In this document: positions 27,194 to 35,806 of the stretch, piece by piece | Numbering within the stretch: position 1 is the first letter of the stretch | Layout: every line of letters starts with the position of its first letter | From: Paenibacillus radicis (ex Gao et al. 2016) | GTDB taxonomy: Bacteria > Bacillota > Bacilli > Paenibacillales > Paenibacillaceae | DNA: 64,000 nucleotides | Direction of reading: 5' to 3' | NCBI RefSeq assembly: GCF_014641555.1 | Contig: NZ_BMHY01000014.1 | Span: forward strand, 1-64,000 | Position numbers and translations under genes: made by a program | The notes under the pieces: model-generated | The model's input: the letters and a program-made list of their open reading frames with translations, nothing else | Database searches by the model: none | Told to the model about the DNA's origin: nothing

Positions 27194-28711
27194 TTAAGCT
27201 TCTGTTACGGAGAAGCTTTTCTTGAATTTATTCAATGCCTCGATGAATGCTTTCTCAGTGTCTGCATCCATTTCTTTTTTCGTGCGAATCGATTCGCCGA
27301 TTTCGGAATGGTTGGAGTCGAGGAACGCGTGGAATTCTTTCTCGAAGCGCAGAATGTCAACAACCGGAATTTCATCCAGATGGCCTCTAACTGCAGCATA
27401 GATCGAGATAACTTGCTTCTCAACCGGCATCGGCTGGTTAGCACCTTGTTTCAGAATTTCCATCGTGCGAGCGCCGCGGTTCAGACGGGCTTGCGTAGAT
27501 TTATCAAGATCAGAGCCGAACTGCGAGAACGCTTGAAGCTCGCGGTATGCCGCAAGGTCCAGACGGAGCGTACCGGCAACCTTTTTCATTGCTTTAATTT
27601 GAGCGGAGCCGCCTACACGGGATACCGAGATACCTACGTTTACTGCCGGACGTTGGCCGGAGTTGAACAGGTCGGCTTCCAGGAAGATCTGACCGTCCGT
27701 AATCGAGATTACGTTTGTTGGAATGTAAGCTGATACGTCGGATGCTTGCGTCTCGATGAAAGGCAGAGCCGTCAAGGAACCGCCGCCCAGCGCGTCGCTC
27801 AGCTTAGCTGCGCGTTCCAGCAGACGGGAGTGAATGTAGAATACGTCGCCCGGATAAGCTTCCCGGCCCGGAGGACGTTTCAGCAGCAAGGACAATTCGC
27901 GGTATGCTGCCGCTTGTTTCGTCAAGTCATCATAAATAACGAGAACGTGCTCGCCTTTATACATGAAGTATTCGCCCATCGAGCAACCAGCATAAGGAGC
28001 CAGGTACAAGAGCGGAGCCGGATCAGAAGCGCCAGCTGTTACAATGATTGTGTAATCAAGCGCGCCGTGTTTGCGAAGCGTTTCAACAACGCCTGCAACC
28101 GTGGATTGTTTTTGGCCGATAGCGACGTAAATACATTTCACGCCGTTGCCTTTTTGGTTGATGATCGCATCGATTGCGATCGTCGTTTTACCCGTTTGAC
28201 GGTCACCGATGATAAGCTCACGTTGGCCGCGGCCTACTGGTACCATCGCATCGATTGCTTTGATCCCTGTTTGCATTGGCTCATGAACCGATTTACGGTC
28301 GATAACGCCTGGTGCAGGCGATTCAATCGGACGAGTATGTTTCGTGTTGATTGGACCTTTGCCGTCAAGCGGTTGGCCCAGCGGGTTAACAACGCGGCCC
28401 AGCAGCTCTTCGCCAACTGGTACGTCCAAGATGCGTCCCGTACGTTTAACTTGGTCGCCTTCTTTAATATCCTTGTAAGGCCCGAGGATAACGACACCCA
28501 CGTTGCTTTCTTCCAAGTTAAGCGCCATACCCACAACACCGTTAGCGAATTCGAGCAGTTCGCCTTGCATCGCATTCTCCAAACCGTGAACGCGGGCGAT
28601 ACCGTCACCGACAGTAATTACGGTACCGACGTCGACGACTTGAATGTCGGATTTATATTGTTCGATCTGTTGTTTAATCAGCGTGCTGATTTCATCAGGT
28701 CTGATACTCAA
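27194..28711 (-). CDS. atpA: F1 ATP synthase alpha subunit (TTG start preferred)
   Basis: The non-catalytic nucleotide-binding subunit, 505 residues with the P-loop GDRQTGKTT. I place the start at TTG 28711 because AGGGGTG lies six bases upstream and the product then begins MSIRPDEISTLIKQQI, like other Bacillales AtpA. A GTG three codons earlier (28720) overlaps that binding site. Confidence 0.96.
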   Translation of the reverse strand: MSIRPDEISTLIKQQIEQYKSDIQVVDVGTVITVGDGIARVHGLENAMQGELLEFANGVVGMALNLEESNVGVVILGPYKDIKEGDQVKRTGRILDVPVGEELLGRVVNPLGQPLDGKGPINTKHTRPIESPAPGVIDRKSVHEPMQTGIKAIDAMVPVGRGQRELIIGDRQTGKTTIAIDAIINQKGNGVKCIYVAIGQKQSTVAGVVETLRKHGALDYTIIVTAGASDPAPLLYLAPYAGCSMGEYFMYKGEHVLVIYDDLTKQAAAYRELSLLLKRPPGREAYPGDVFYIHSRLLERAAKLSDALGGGSLTALPFIETQASDVSAYIPTNVISITDGQIFLEADLFNSGQRPAVNVGISVSRVGGSAQIKAMKKVAGTLRLDLAAYRELQAFSQFGSDLDKSTQARLNRGARTMEILKQGANQPMPVEKQVISIYAAVRGHLDEIPVVDILRFEKEFHAFLDSNHSEIGESIRTKKEMDADTEKAFIEALNKFKKSFSVTEA

Positions 28712-28726
28712 TTCGTTCACCCCTAT

Positions 28727-29263
28727 CTACTTAAACGATTTTTGTAAACGATCCAGCTTGCCGGACAAGCTTCCGTCGTACAGACGGTCGCCGATGCGTA
28801 CTTGTACGCCACCGAGCAAAGCAGGCTCTACAATTTGCTGAGCAATAATTTTTTTGCCGGTTACTTGACTGAAATGAGTCACAACGTCCGCGAATTCCGT
28901 TACGGACAGCTGAGTAGCGGCATATATCGTTGCATGGGCTTGACCAAGAACCTCGCCCGCAATTTTAGTGAATGCTTCATAGACTTCCGCAATAACATCC
29001 TGACGTCCGCGAACGACTAGCAATTCAAGCGTATTCAATACAAGATTGGATACGTTGTCGCCAAATGTCGATTTCAGAACCGAAATTTTGTTTGCCGGAT
29101 CGATGCTTGGGAAGGAAAGAAACTTCACGACTTCTTCGTTTTGTGCCAGCGTATCGACGATCAGCTTCAGCTGATCTTCAACCTCTGCTGCGATGCCATT
29201 CTGCTGAGCGAGCTCGAACAATGCTTTAGCGTAGCGCTTCGCTACGACTGTGTCCCGGCTCAT
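28727..29263 (-). CDS. atpH: F1 ATP synthase delta subunit
   Basis: A 178-residue stator subunit linking the b subunits to the top of F1. It begins VAKRYAKALFELAQ, the typical delta N-terminal domain, and ends GVQVRIGDRLYDGSLSGKL. The start overlaps the atpF stop (ATGA). Confidence 0.96.
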   Translation of the reverse strand: MSRDTVVAKRYAKALFELAQQNGIAAEVEDQLKLIVDTLAQNEEVVKFLSFPSIDPANKISVLKSTFGDNVSNLVLNTLELLVVRGRQDVIAEVYEAFTKIAGEVLGQAHATIYAATQLSVTEFADVVTHFSQVTGKKIIAQQIVEPALLGGVQVRIGDRLYDGSLSGKLDRLQKSFK

Positions 29264-29742
29264 TTGCTTCCTACTTCTTTCAGGTATTGATTAACCAACT
29301 GCTCCTGAGATTTTTCGTCGATTTGCTTCTCGATGATTTTCGATGCGATTTTAACCGAGATACCGCCAACTTCTGTACGAAGCGCAGCGATTGCTTTGTT
29401 TTTCTCGCTTTCGATATCTTTCAAAGCATCATCTTTCAGACGAGTCGCTTCCGTTTTCGCCGTTTGAACGATGTCGTCAGCTTGTTTCGTGCTTGTTGTT
29501 CTTGCTTGCTCGATGATGTCGTAAGCGTCCTTGCGAGCTTGATCAAGCGCCGCCTTTTGCTCAGCCATATTCGCTTCAGCCTGTTTGCGGCTGGATTCTG
29601 CCGTATTCATTTGCTCCAGCACCAGTTGTCTGCGCTGCTCCATAATGCTGAACAATGGTCCGAACGCGTACTTGCTCAACAACCAGTACAAAATCCCGAA
29701 CGCAACCATTGCGATTACTGTAGATTCCCAATGCCAACCCAT
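29260..29742 (-). CDS. atpF: Fo ATP synthase b subunit
   Basis: A 160-residue subunit with one N-terminal membrane helix (STVIAMVAFGILYWLLSKYA) and a long charged coiled coil that forms the peripheral stalk. The ATG at 29742 (MGWHWEST) has GAAGGAGTG six bases upstream. A GTG three codons earlier overlaps that site. Confidence 0.96.
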   Translation of the reverse strand: MGWHWESTVIAMVAFGILYWLLSKYAFGPLFSIMEQRRQLVLEQMNTAESSRKQAEANMAEQKAALDQARKDAYDIIEQARTTSTKQADDIVQTAKTEATRLKDDALKDIESEKNKAIAALRTEVGGISVKIASKIIEKQIDEKSQEQLVNQYLKEVGSK

Positions 29743-29831
29743 TGTTGCCACTCCTTCCTCACCACAGAATTGTCTAAATCATAACGAAGGCGAAGAGGGC
29801 TAGGCCTTCCCCGCCAGTCGCGAATGTTCAA

Positions 29832-30047
29832 TTAAGCGCTGAAGAACGCCAAGAAGCCGATAACTACGCCGATGATAGGTACTACTTCGACGATACCTAC
29901 ACCAATAAACATTGTTGTTTGAAGCTTGCTTTGCAGTTCTGGTTGACGCGCGATGCCCTCAACTGTTTTACTAACGATCAGACCGTTACCTACGCCAGCG
30001 CCAACTGCGCCCAAACCTACTGCTAATGCTGCTGCCAATACTTCCAT
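29832..30047 (-). CDS. atpE: Fo ATP synthase c subunit
   Basis: A 71-residue proteolipid hairpin that forms the rotor ring. The proton-carrying glutamate is in GIVEVVPIIG in the second helix. The residues around this glutamate do not show the pattern expected of sodium-binding rings, so proton coupling is likely. Confidence 0.97.
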   Translation of the reverse strand: MEVLAAALAVGLGAVGAGVGNGLIVSKTVEGIARQPELQSKLQTTMFIGVGIVEVVPIIGVVIGFLAFFSA

Positions 30048-30137
30048 TGTGAAAATCCTCCTCGAAAAATATCGTTTTTTTTGGAATTTCTATAACCAAC
30101 CCGAACCTTTTAAAGGAGCTCAGGTGTCAAACGTGTA

Positions 30138-30896
30138 TTAATGATGTTCCGCTTCGTCATGAATAGCTGCTTGCGAGATGTATACCATGGTAAGCATGGT
30201 GAACAAGAACGCTTGAATCGCACCTACGAATAAACTGAAGCCTTGCCAAGCGATCAGGAACGGCGTACCGTACCAGCCAATCATCAAGATCGTACTGATC
30301 AGAACCTCACCTGCGAAAATATTCGCGTACAACCGCAATGCCAGCGTTACCGGCTTGGAGATCGTCTCGATTAAGTTAATCGGGAAGAAGATCGGATACG
30401 GTTGGAAGTAGTGCTTCAGATAATGCTTTTTGTTCTGTTTCAGACCGAGGAAATGTACGATTACGAAAACGATAACCGCCAGACCCGCCGTTACTGAAAT
30501 ATCCGCTGTCGGGGATTTCCACCAAGCGAGCGCAACGTGACCATGCTCCAGCATCTCTTTCGTAATGCCCAGGCTCTCAATCTCGTGATGGGGTTCCGTC
30601 ACGATACCGAAAGGAAGACCAAGCAAGTTGGAGATAAAAATGAACATAATGAGCGTTAAGCCGAGCGACATGAAAGGCTTCACCCGATTAAGCGGCATTG
30701 CGCTACCGATAAGGTTGTGCACGAAATCGACAGCCCACTCAAGAAAGTTCTGCATCTTCGACGGGTTGTCCACCGACAAATTCCGAACCGCCAATCTAGC
30801 AACAACAAACGTTACGATCACCGAAACCAGAAGCGCAATCCACGTAGCTACGTCAATCTGAAGCGGCCCAAGTTGCCATATGGGAAAATCATGCAT
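30138..30896 (-). CDS. atpB: Fo ATP synthase a subunit
   Basis: A 252-residue membrane subunit that forms the two proton half channels beside the c ring. The essential arginine is in LALRLYANIFAGEVL. Five to six helices are predicted. It is followed by atpE after 90 bp. Confidence 0.96.
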   Translation of the reverse strand: MHDFPIWQLGPLQIDVATWIALLVSVIVTFVVARLAVRNLSVDNPSKMQNFLEWAVDFVHNLIGSAMPLNRVKPFMSLGLTLIMFIFISNLLGLPFGIVTEPHHEIESLGITKEMLEHGHVALAWWKSPTADISVTAGLAVIVFVIVHFLGLKQNKKHYLKHYFQPYPIFFPINLIETISKPVTLALRLYANIFAGEVLISTILMIGWYGTPFLIAWQGFSLFVGAIQAFLFTMLTMVYISQAAIHDEAEHH

Positions 30897-30917
30897 GTAA
30901 AATTTTCACCCCTTTCG

Positions 30918-31286
30918 CTAAGATTGTCGTTTGTTGATGAAATAAGCTGCTGCTAATAGTATAAACGGTACCACCATACAACCGATTAACGCGGCCGGCA
31001 TGTTGAACTTCTCCGGTAAACGGTAAGCAATCATCGCGACAAGCAGCACCGTCGCAATCCGGCTACCGAGCCCGAGGCCCGATTTGCTTGGCCCCATACC
31101 TGCGGCTCCAAGCGCGACTCTTTGTACACGTTTCCGTAATAAAAACGCATTCAAGGAACTGCCTGCCAACCCCAGTAAAAGACCGAGAATGACCGTGCGC
31201 CATCCGGGAACCAAAGCCCAAACTACCAGACAACCCGCAGTTATAAGAAGGACCGCCCGCACTGCTGTGTTAACTATTTTATCCAT
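30918..31286 (-). CDS. atpI: ATP synthase subunit I-like protein (AtpI)
   Basis: A 122-residue protein with four predicted membrane helices, located at the atpI position before atpB. AtpI proteins assist c-ring assembly. The ATG at 31286 (MDKIVNTAV) has GGAGG six bases upstream; the open frame extends to 31388 without a better start. It overlaps the upstream small gene by eight bases. Confidence 0.85.
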   Translation of the reverse strand: MDKIVNTAVRAVLLITAGCLVVWALVPGWRTVILGLLLGLAGSSLNAFLLRKRVQRVALGAAGMGPSKSGLGLGSRIATVLLVAMIAYRLPEKFNMPAALIGCMVVPFILLAAAYFINKRQS

Positions 31287-31512
31287 CGGCTTCCTCCATA
31301 ACCTTCTTAACGAGCAGAATGGCTGAGAGTATACCGACAGCCAGACCGACCAGGATGCCCCCGACCGTCCAACCCTTCTCGTCGCCAAGCCGGCGTCCGA
31401 GTGAAGATCCGATCCAGTAGCCTAAAAAGATACATACAGCGACTTGCAAACCGAGTGCGCCAACCATTCCGGCAGCGAACAACGGATTGTCCCTTCTGCT
31501 CTTTTTATTCAT
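31279..31512 (-). CDS. atpZ: AtpZ/AtpI family small membrane protein
   Basis: A 77-residue protein with two membrane helices (FAAGMVGALGLQVAVCIFLG and WTVGGILVGLAVGILSAIL). This size and position match AtpZ, which in other species heads the atp operon and has been linked to magnesium or calcium transport and ATP synthase assembly. I place the start at ATG 31512 (MNKKSRRDN), seven bases after GGGG; an ATG two codons before is also possible. First gene of the atp operon. Confidence 0.8.
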   Translation of the reverse strand: MNKKSRRDNPLFAAGMVGALGLQVAVCIFLGYWIGSSLGRRLGDEKGWTVGGILVGLAVGILSAILLVKKVMEEADG

Positions 31513-31538
31513 GATCATACCCCTGTCAATCCTCATAT

Positions 31539-31568
31539 ATTTTATCGAAGCGGCGCAAGGTTTGTCAA
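31539..31568 (-). promoter_or_regulatory. SigA-type promoter of the atp operon
   Basis: On the minus strand a perfect TTGACA (31563-31568) is followed after 18 bp by TAAAAT (31539-31544), one mismatch from the -10 consensus. It lies 25 bp before the atpZ start. Confidence 0.8.
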
Positions 31569-31700
31569 TTGATATAACTGCGAATATTCTATGAAAAAAC
31601 CGCCAAAAGCCTTGATAAATAAAGACTTTCCTGCGGGCAAAACCATACAGTACCACTGTATGCTGTACATTGCGCCTTCATCCGGCTTTAACCATGTTAT

Positions 31701-32849
31701 TTATGAACGTTGTGTGAACGGCTCAGGACGCTCGACATTTTTCCCAAAATGATACAAAATCGCCTGTACAATGCGCGCGGATGCTTGTCCGTCGCCGTAT
31801 GGATTAGCCGCATGGCTCATCCGTTCGTACAGCGCACCGTCGTTCAGCAGCGCCTTCGCCCGGCTGTATACGTTCTCTTCGTCCGTACCGACAAGCTCAA
31901 GCGTTCCCGCCTCAATGCCTTCTGGACGCTCCGTCGTGTCCCGGAGCACCAGCGTCGGCACGCCAAAGGATGGTGCTTCTTCCTGCATACCGCCGGAATC
32001 GGTCATAATCATATAAGCATGAGGATAAAAGTTATGGAATTCAAAAACATCAAGCGGTTCGATCAACTGGATACGAGGGTGATTGCCGAGTATTTCATTG
32101 GCTGGCTCCCGTACTGCCGGATTTGGATGAACGGCATAGACAATCGCGACATCCTCATGCTCGTCGGCAATTCGTTTAACCGCTCTGAAAATGTTGCGGT
32201 GAGGCTCGCCCAGCGCTTCGCGTCGATGCGCCGTCATGAGAATCATCCGCTTGCCCTTTGCCCATTCAATGACCGGATGCGAGAACGACGGATCAACCGT
32301 GTATTGAAATACGTCAGTTGCCGTGTTGCCGGTCACATAAATGGTAGATTCGGACTTATTCTCCTTGCGCAAGTTGTTCGCCGACCATTCCGTCGGGGCA
32401 AAATGCACGTCAGACAGCACGCCTGCAAGCTGGCGGTTCATCTCCTCCGGGTAAGGCGACAGCTTGTTCCACGTCCGCAGTCCTGCTTCTACATGACCGA
32501 CCTGAATTTGCTTCAGGAAGGAGGCGTAGCTGGCCAAGAAAGTCGTCTGCGTATCGCCGTGCACGAGCACGATATCCGGCTTGGCTTCCGTCAGAACAGG
32601 ATCAAGCCCCTCCAGCACGCGTACGGTCGTCTCCGTCAGCGTCTGGCGGTCCTTCATCACGTTCAAGTCGTAATCAGGCTGAATTTCGAAAAATTCCAGC
32701 ACCTGGTCCAAAATCTGGCGATGCTGCGCCGTGACGCAGACGATGGACTCGATCTGGTCCGCATGCTTGTTCAATTCGAGCACAAGCGGTGCCATTTTAA
32801 CCGCCTCCGGACGCGTTCCGAAGATCGTCATTACTTTCAGTTTAGACAA
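31701..32849 (-). CDS. wecB: UDP-N-acetylglucosamine 2-epimerase, non-hydrolysing (TTG start)
   Basis: A 382-residue cytosolic enzyme that interconverts UDP-GlcNAc and UDP-ManNAc for wall polymer linkage units. Motifs include IFGTRPEAVKMAPL at the start, VLVHGDTQTTF, HVEAGLRT and MTAHRREALGEP, which hold the catalytic Asp, Glu and His. The first codon is TTG (32847-32849) with AGGAGTGA seven bases before it. It follows upp by 38 bp and is probably cotranscribed. Confidence 0.95.
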   Translation of the reverse strand: MSKLKVMTIFGTRPEAVKMAPLVLELNKHADQIESIVCVTAQHRQILDQVLEFFEIQPDYDLNVMKDRQTLTETTVRVLEGLDPVLTEAKPDIVLVHGDTQTTFLASYASFLKQIQVGHVEAGLRTWNKLSPYPEEMNRQLAGVLSDVHFAPTEWSANNLRKENKSESTIYVTGNTATDVFQYTVDPSFSHPVIEWAKGKRMILMTAHRREALGEPHRNIFRAVKRIADEHEDVAIVYAVHPNPAVREPANEILGNHPRIQLIEPLDVFEFHNFYPHAYMIMTDSGGMQEEAPSFGVPTLVLRDTTERPEGIEAGTLELVGTDEENVYSRAKALLNDGALYERMSHAANPYGDGQASARIVQAILYHFGKNVERPEPFTQRS

Positions 32850-32887
32850 AACGATTCACTCCTAGTATCAGTTGTCGCTGCCGCGCG

Positions 32888-33517
32888 CTAATTAGTTCCG
32901 AATATACGGTCGCCGGCGTCGCCGAGGCCCGGTACAATATAGCCTTTTTCATTCAGTTTCTCGTCCAGCGCGGCCAAATAAATGTCCACATCCGGGTGGG
33001 CTTCCTGAACGGCTTTGACGCCTTCCGGAGCAGCAATCAGACACATCAGCTTAATTTGATCGCAATCGCGTTTCTTCAAGGCGTTAATCGCTGCAATCGC
33101 AGAGCCGCCTGTAGCCAGCATCGGATCAATAACTATAAGCTGTCTATTGGGAGCATCGGTAGGCAGGTTGATGTAGTATTCGGAAGGCTGAAGCGTCTCA
33201 TGATCGCGGAACAAGCCGATATGCCCGACTTTGGCAGCCGGTACAAGCTTCAGAATGCCTTCAACCATGCCAAGTCCTGCGCGAAGAATCGGCACAAGCC
33301 CGATCATGCGGCCGGATACGACCTTGGCTTCCGTCTCTGCCACTGGAGTCTGTACTTTTATGGTAGCCAAAGGAATGTCTCTCGTAATTTCATATGCCAT
33401 TAGGGTAGCGACTTCGTCGACCAATTCGCGGAAGTCTTTCGTGTTCGTTTCTTTGTTCCGAATGAAAGTCAGCTTGTGCTGAATCAACGGATGGTCGCAG
33501 ATGACCAATTTGTTCAT
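32888..33517 (-). CDS. upp: Uracil phosphoribosyltransferase
   Basis: A 209-residue salvage enzyme that makes UMP from uracil and PRPP. The PRPP loop is VIDPMLATGGSA and the uracil-binding end is VPGLGDAGDRIFGT. The start at ATG 33517 (MNKLVICDHP) has AGGAGG upstream and gives the family's usual length; the frame is open to 33544. Confidence 0.97.
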   Translation of the reverse strand: MNKLVICDHPLIQHKLTFIRNKETNTKDFRELVDEVATLMAYEITRDIPLATIKVQTPVAETEAKVVSGRMIGLVPILRAGLGMVEGILKLVPAAKVGHIGLFRDHETLQPSEYYINLPTDAPNRQLIVIDPMLATGGSAIAAINALKKRDCDQIKLMCLIAAPEGVKAVQEAHPDVDIYLAALDEKLNEKGYIVPGLGDAGDRIFGTN

Positions 33518-33581
33518 GAAGCTTAATTCCTCCTGTAAATACATCTATTTTCTTTTTTCTTTTTCGGGCACAATCCCGTTT

Positions 33582-33590
33582 ATTATATCA
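33582..33590 (-). promoter_or_regulatory. Candidate extended -10 promoter of upp
   Basis: TGATATAAT on the minus strand is an extended -10 (TGn-TATAAT) without a clear -35. It lies about 65 bp before the upp ATG and 40 bp after the stop of the upstream gene. Confidence 0.5.
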
Positions 33591-33628
33591 CTGTAGCCAT
33601 TGCCTTGCATCCTGAGATTTCACCGGCG

Positions 33629-34645
33629 CTAGCTGCTGCTGCAGCCTCCACCGCCGCAGGAAGATCCGCCATCGCTTCCGCCGCCGTCTCCTCCAGAATG
33701 ATCGGAGCCGGATGGATCAGAGCCGGAGCCGCAAACCGGCGGAACAAACGCTCCGCTGTCATTCGCCTGGCGTTGTTCCTCTGTCTGGCCCATATCCATT
33801 TGCCGGCTGAATTCGCTGTCACTGGAAGTGCCAATTGAATTCATAATGAGAAGTCCAGCCAACAACCCTGTGCCGCTAAGCATCGGATCATATCCGCCTT
33901 GCCAAGCAGGCACACTGGCTGTTCCGCGGCCTGCGCCCTGAAGCTGGGACTTGGCGCGGTGAATTAAATAATCAGCCGTTTCTCCCAAATCTGCATAATG
34001 GCTAATCGCTTTGGCATTAAACCACTTCTCCCGCAGCTCAGCGGCCTCAAGCTCAGCAAGTGGCTTCAGCCGGCTCTCGGGCATTTTCGTCCGATAGAAA
34101 TTGCCCCACAGGCGGCCGCTGGCAGGCGCTTGCGTGAACAGTTCACCATAAACCCAATCGAACCAGGCCCGCTCGTCTTGCTCTGGTGCATCACTCGGAC
34201 CGTGGGGAGCATGATGAATCATCATGCCGCAAAGCTTGCTGCAGAACTCTTCATATTCTCGTGTAAACATCAGCATTTCATGCCAGACCGCATCCACTTT
34301 CCCGCTGTACATCGTAACGCCTTTCATGACCGCGCACATGAGAAAATAGCGCTTCAGCTCAAACCACGTCCAGTTCCATTCCTCATCGCTCATGTCCGGC
34401 GCTTCCTTCAGCACGCGATCCTTGACCCGGCTCTCGAGATCAAGCCCCAGCGCAGTCTCCAGCCTTTCGGCGGCAGAACGGACAGGATGCCCCACTGGCA
34501 CGCCAAGCGCGGCCGGCGGTTCTTCGATCGGCCAGCGAAACGGTCTCATCAATGTGGAACGGCCTTTGCCTTTAGCAGAACCTCGCCCAAGCAACACAAT
34601 TACAAAGATCGCGATGCACAATACAAAAATCCAAATCGGCGTCAT
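33629..34645 (-). CDS. Uncharacterised membrane-anchored protein with Gly/Ser/Cys-rich tail
   Basis: A 338-residue protein. An N-terminal membrane helix (IWIFVLCIAIFVIVLLGRG) is followed by a soluble alpha-helical region with the pattern VDAVWHEMLMFTREYEEFC around residues 115-135. That pattern recalls the D-x-x-WH-x-H core of glycine-rich-domain (DUF1399-like) proteins, although the second His is replaced by Met here. The last 45 residues are almost only Gly, Ser, Asp and Cys and end CGGGGCSSS. The start is well supported by AGGAGG. No function can be assigned. Confidence 0.75.
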   Translation of the reverse strand: MTPIWIFVLCIAIFVIVLLGRGSAKGKGRSTLMRPFRWPIEEPPAALGVPVGHPVRSAAERLETALGLDLESRVKDRVLKEAPDMSDEEWNWTWFELKRYFLMCAVMKGVTMYSGKVDAVWHEMLMFTREYEEFCSKLCGMMIHHAPHGPSDAPEQDERAWFDWVYGELFTQAPASGRLWGNFYRTKMPESRLKPLAELEAAELREKWFNAKAISHYADLGETADYLIHRAKSQLQGAGRGTASVPAWQGGYDPMLSGTGLLAGLLIMNSIGTSSDSEFSRQMDMGQTEEQRQANDSGAFVPPVCGSGSDPSGSDHSGGDGGGSDGGSSCGGGGCSSS

Positions 34646-34771
34646 GAATTACCTCCTGAACGTCATTCCATTTTATTGGAAGATGATTGGCTATATTTTA
34701 TCATAACGCCGCTCGTTCATGCCGTAATAAGCCGAATTTAGCCCGCCTGACACTGTTTTTCGTTCGGTCAA

Positions 34772-34820
34772 AGCAAAAAGCCTTGCAGACCGTTTCCATC
34801 CCGAAACGGTCTGCAAGGCT
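34772..34820 (-). terminator. Terminator of the opp operon
   Basis: A perfect 18-bp stem (34779-34796 and 34803-34820, beginning AGCCTTGCAGACC) with a six-base loop is followed by T-rich sequence on the minus strand. It starts 23 bp after the oppF stop. Confidence 0.93.
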
Positions 34821-34843
34821 GATTGTACTAAGTTATCAAGCGA

Positions 34844-35806
34844 TTATACTTCCGCGTAATGGCAAGAGGCAAAATGGCCTTTGCGGATTTCCAATAGCGC
34901 CGGCTCAACGGTCTTGCATTTCTCCGTCGCAATCGGACAGCGCGTGTGGAATTGACAGCCGCTTGGCGGGTTGATCGGGCTCGGCAAATCACCTGCCAGC
35001 ACGATGCGTTCCCGGCTTTCTTCGACCTCAGGATCGGGAATCGGAATCGCTGACAACAGCGCTCGTGTATACGGATGCGCTGGACGCGAATACAAATCGC
35101 CGCTCTCAGCAAACTCAACGATTTTGCCCAAGTACATCACGGCTACCCGGTCGCTGATATGCTTAACCATCGACAAGTCATGAGCAATAAACAGGTAAGT
35201 CAGACCCATTTTGCGCTGCAAATCCTGCAGCAGGTTGACGACCTGTGCCTGAATGGAAACGTCGAGTGCGGAGATCGGCTCATCCGCAATGATAAACTTC
35301 GGATCGACCGCCAGCGCGCGGGCAATTCCGATACGCTGACGCTGGCCGCCGGAGAACTCATGCGGATAGCGCGTCGCATGATCCGGGTTCAGGCCGACGA
35401 GATCAAGCAGCCCTTCTACCTTGCGTTTCCGCTCGGTGCGGCTGCCAGCCAGGTTGTGAATGTCAAGCGCCTCTCCGATGACATCGGTAATCGTCATACG
35501 GGGATTCAGCGATGCGTACGGATCTTGGAAGATCATCTGCATGTCGCGGCGCAATGCTTTCAGCTTTGCGCCTTTCATTTTATAGATATCTTCGCCTTGG
35601 AACGTCACGCCGCCGCTTGTCGGCTCGTACAGCCGGAGAATTGTACGGCCAGCCGTCGACTTTCCGCAGCCGGACTCGCCAACAACGCCAACCGTCTCGC
35701 CTTTATGAATCGAGAAATCGATATCGTTAACCGCCTTGAGAATGTTGCCGCCCCCAAGGTTGAAAAACTTCCGCAAGTGATTGACCTGAACTAGAGGTTC
35801 ACTCAT
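34844..35806 (-). CDS. oppF: Oligopeptide ABC transporter ATP-binding protein OppF
   Basis: A 320-residue ATPase with Walker A GESGCGKSTAGR, signature FSGGQRQRIGIARAL and Walker B FIIADEPISALD. The C-terminal segment, with CQFHTRCPIATEKC, is the oligopeptide/dipeptide extension whose cysteines resemble an Fe-S ligand set. The start at 35806 overlaps the oppD stop (ATGA) and has GGAGGTG upstream; the frame is open to 35854. Confidence 0.94.
   Translation of the reverse strand: MSEPLVQVNHLRKFFNLGGGNILKAVNDIDFSIHKGETVGVVGESGCGKSTAGRTILRLYEPTSGGVTFQGEDIYKMKGAKLKALRRDMQMIFQDPYASLNPRMTITDVIGEALDIHNLAGSRTERKRKVEGLLDLVGLNPDHATRYPHEFSGGQRQRIGIARALAVDPKFIIADEPISALDVSIQAQVVNLLQDLQRKMGLTYLFIAHDLSMVKHISDRVAVMYLGKIVEFAESGDLYSRPAHPYTRALLSAIPIPDPEVEESRERIVLAGDLPSPINPPSGCQFHTRCPIATEKCKTVEPALLEIRKGHFASCHYAEV

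Noticed and set aside
27746..28747. 333-codon plus-strand frame opposite atpA
   Set aside because: Shadow of atpA; no initiation signal and unnatural composition.
31710..32891. 393-codon plus-strand frame opposite wecB
   Set aside because: Antisense shadow of a clear enzyme gene; no family resemblance.
33545..33580. CGGG...CCCG hairpin in the upp leader as a terminator
   Set aside because: On the minus strand it is followed by A residues, not T, and the stem is only four to five pairs.
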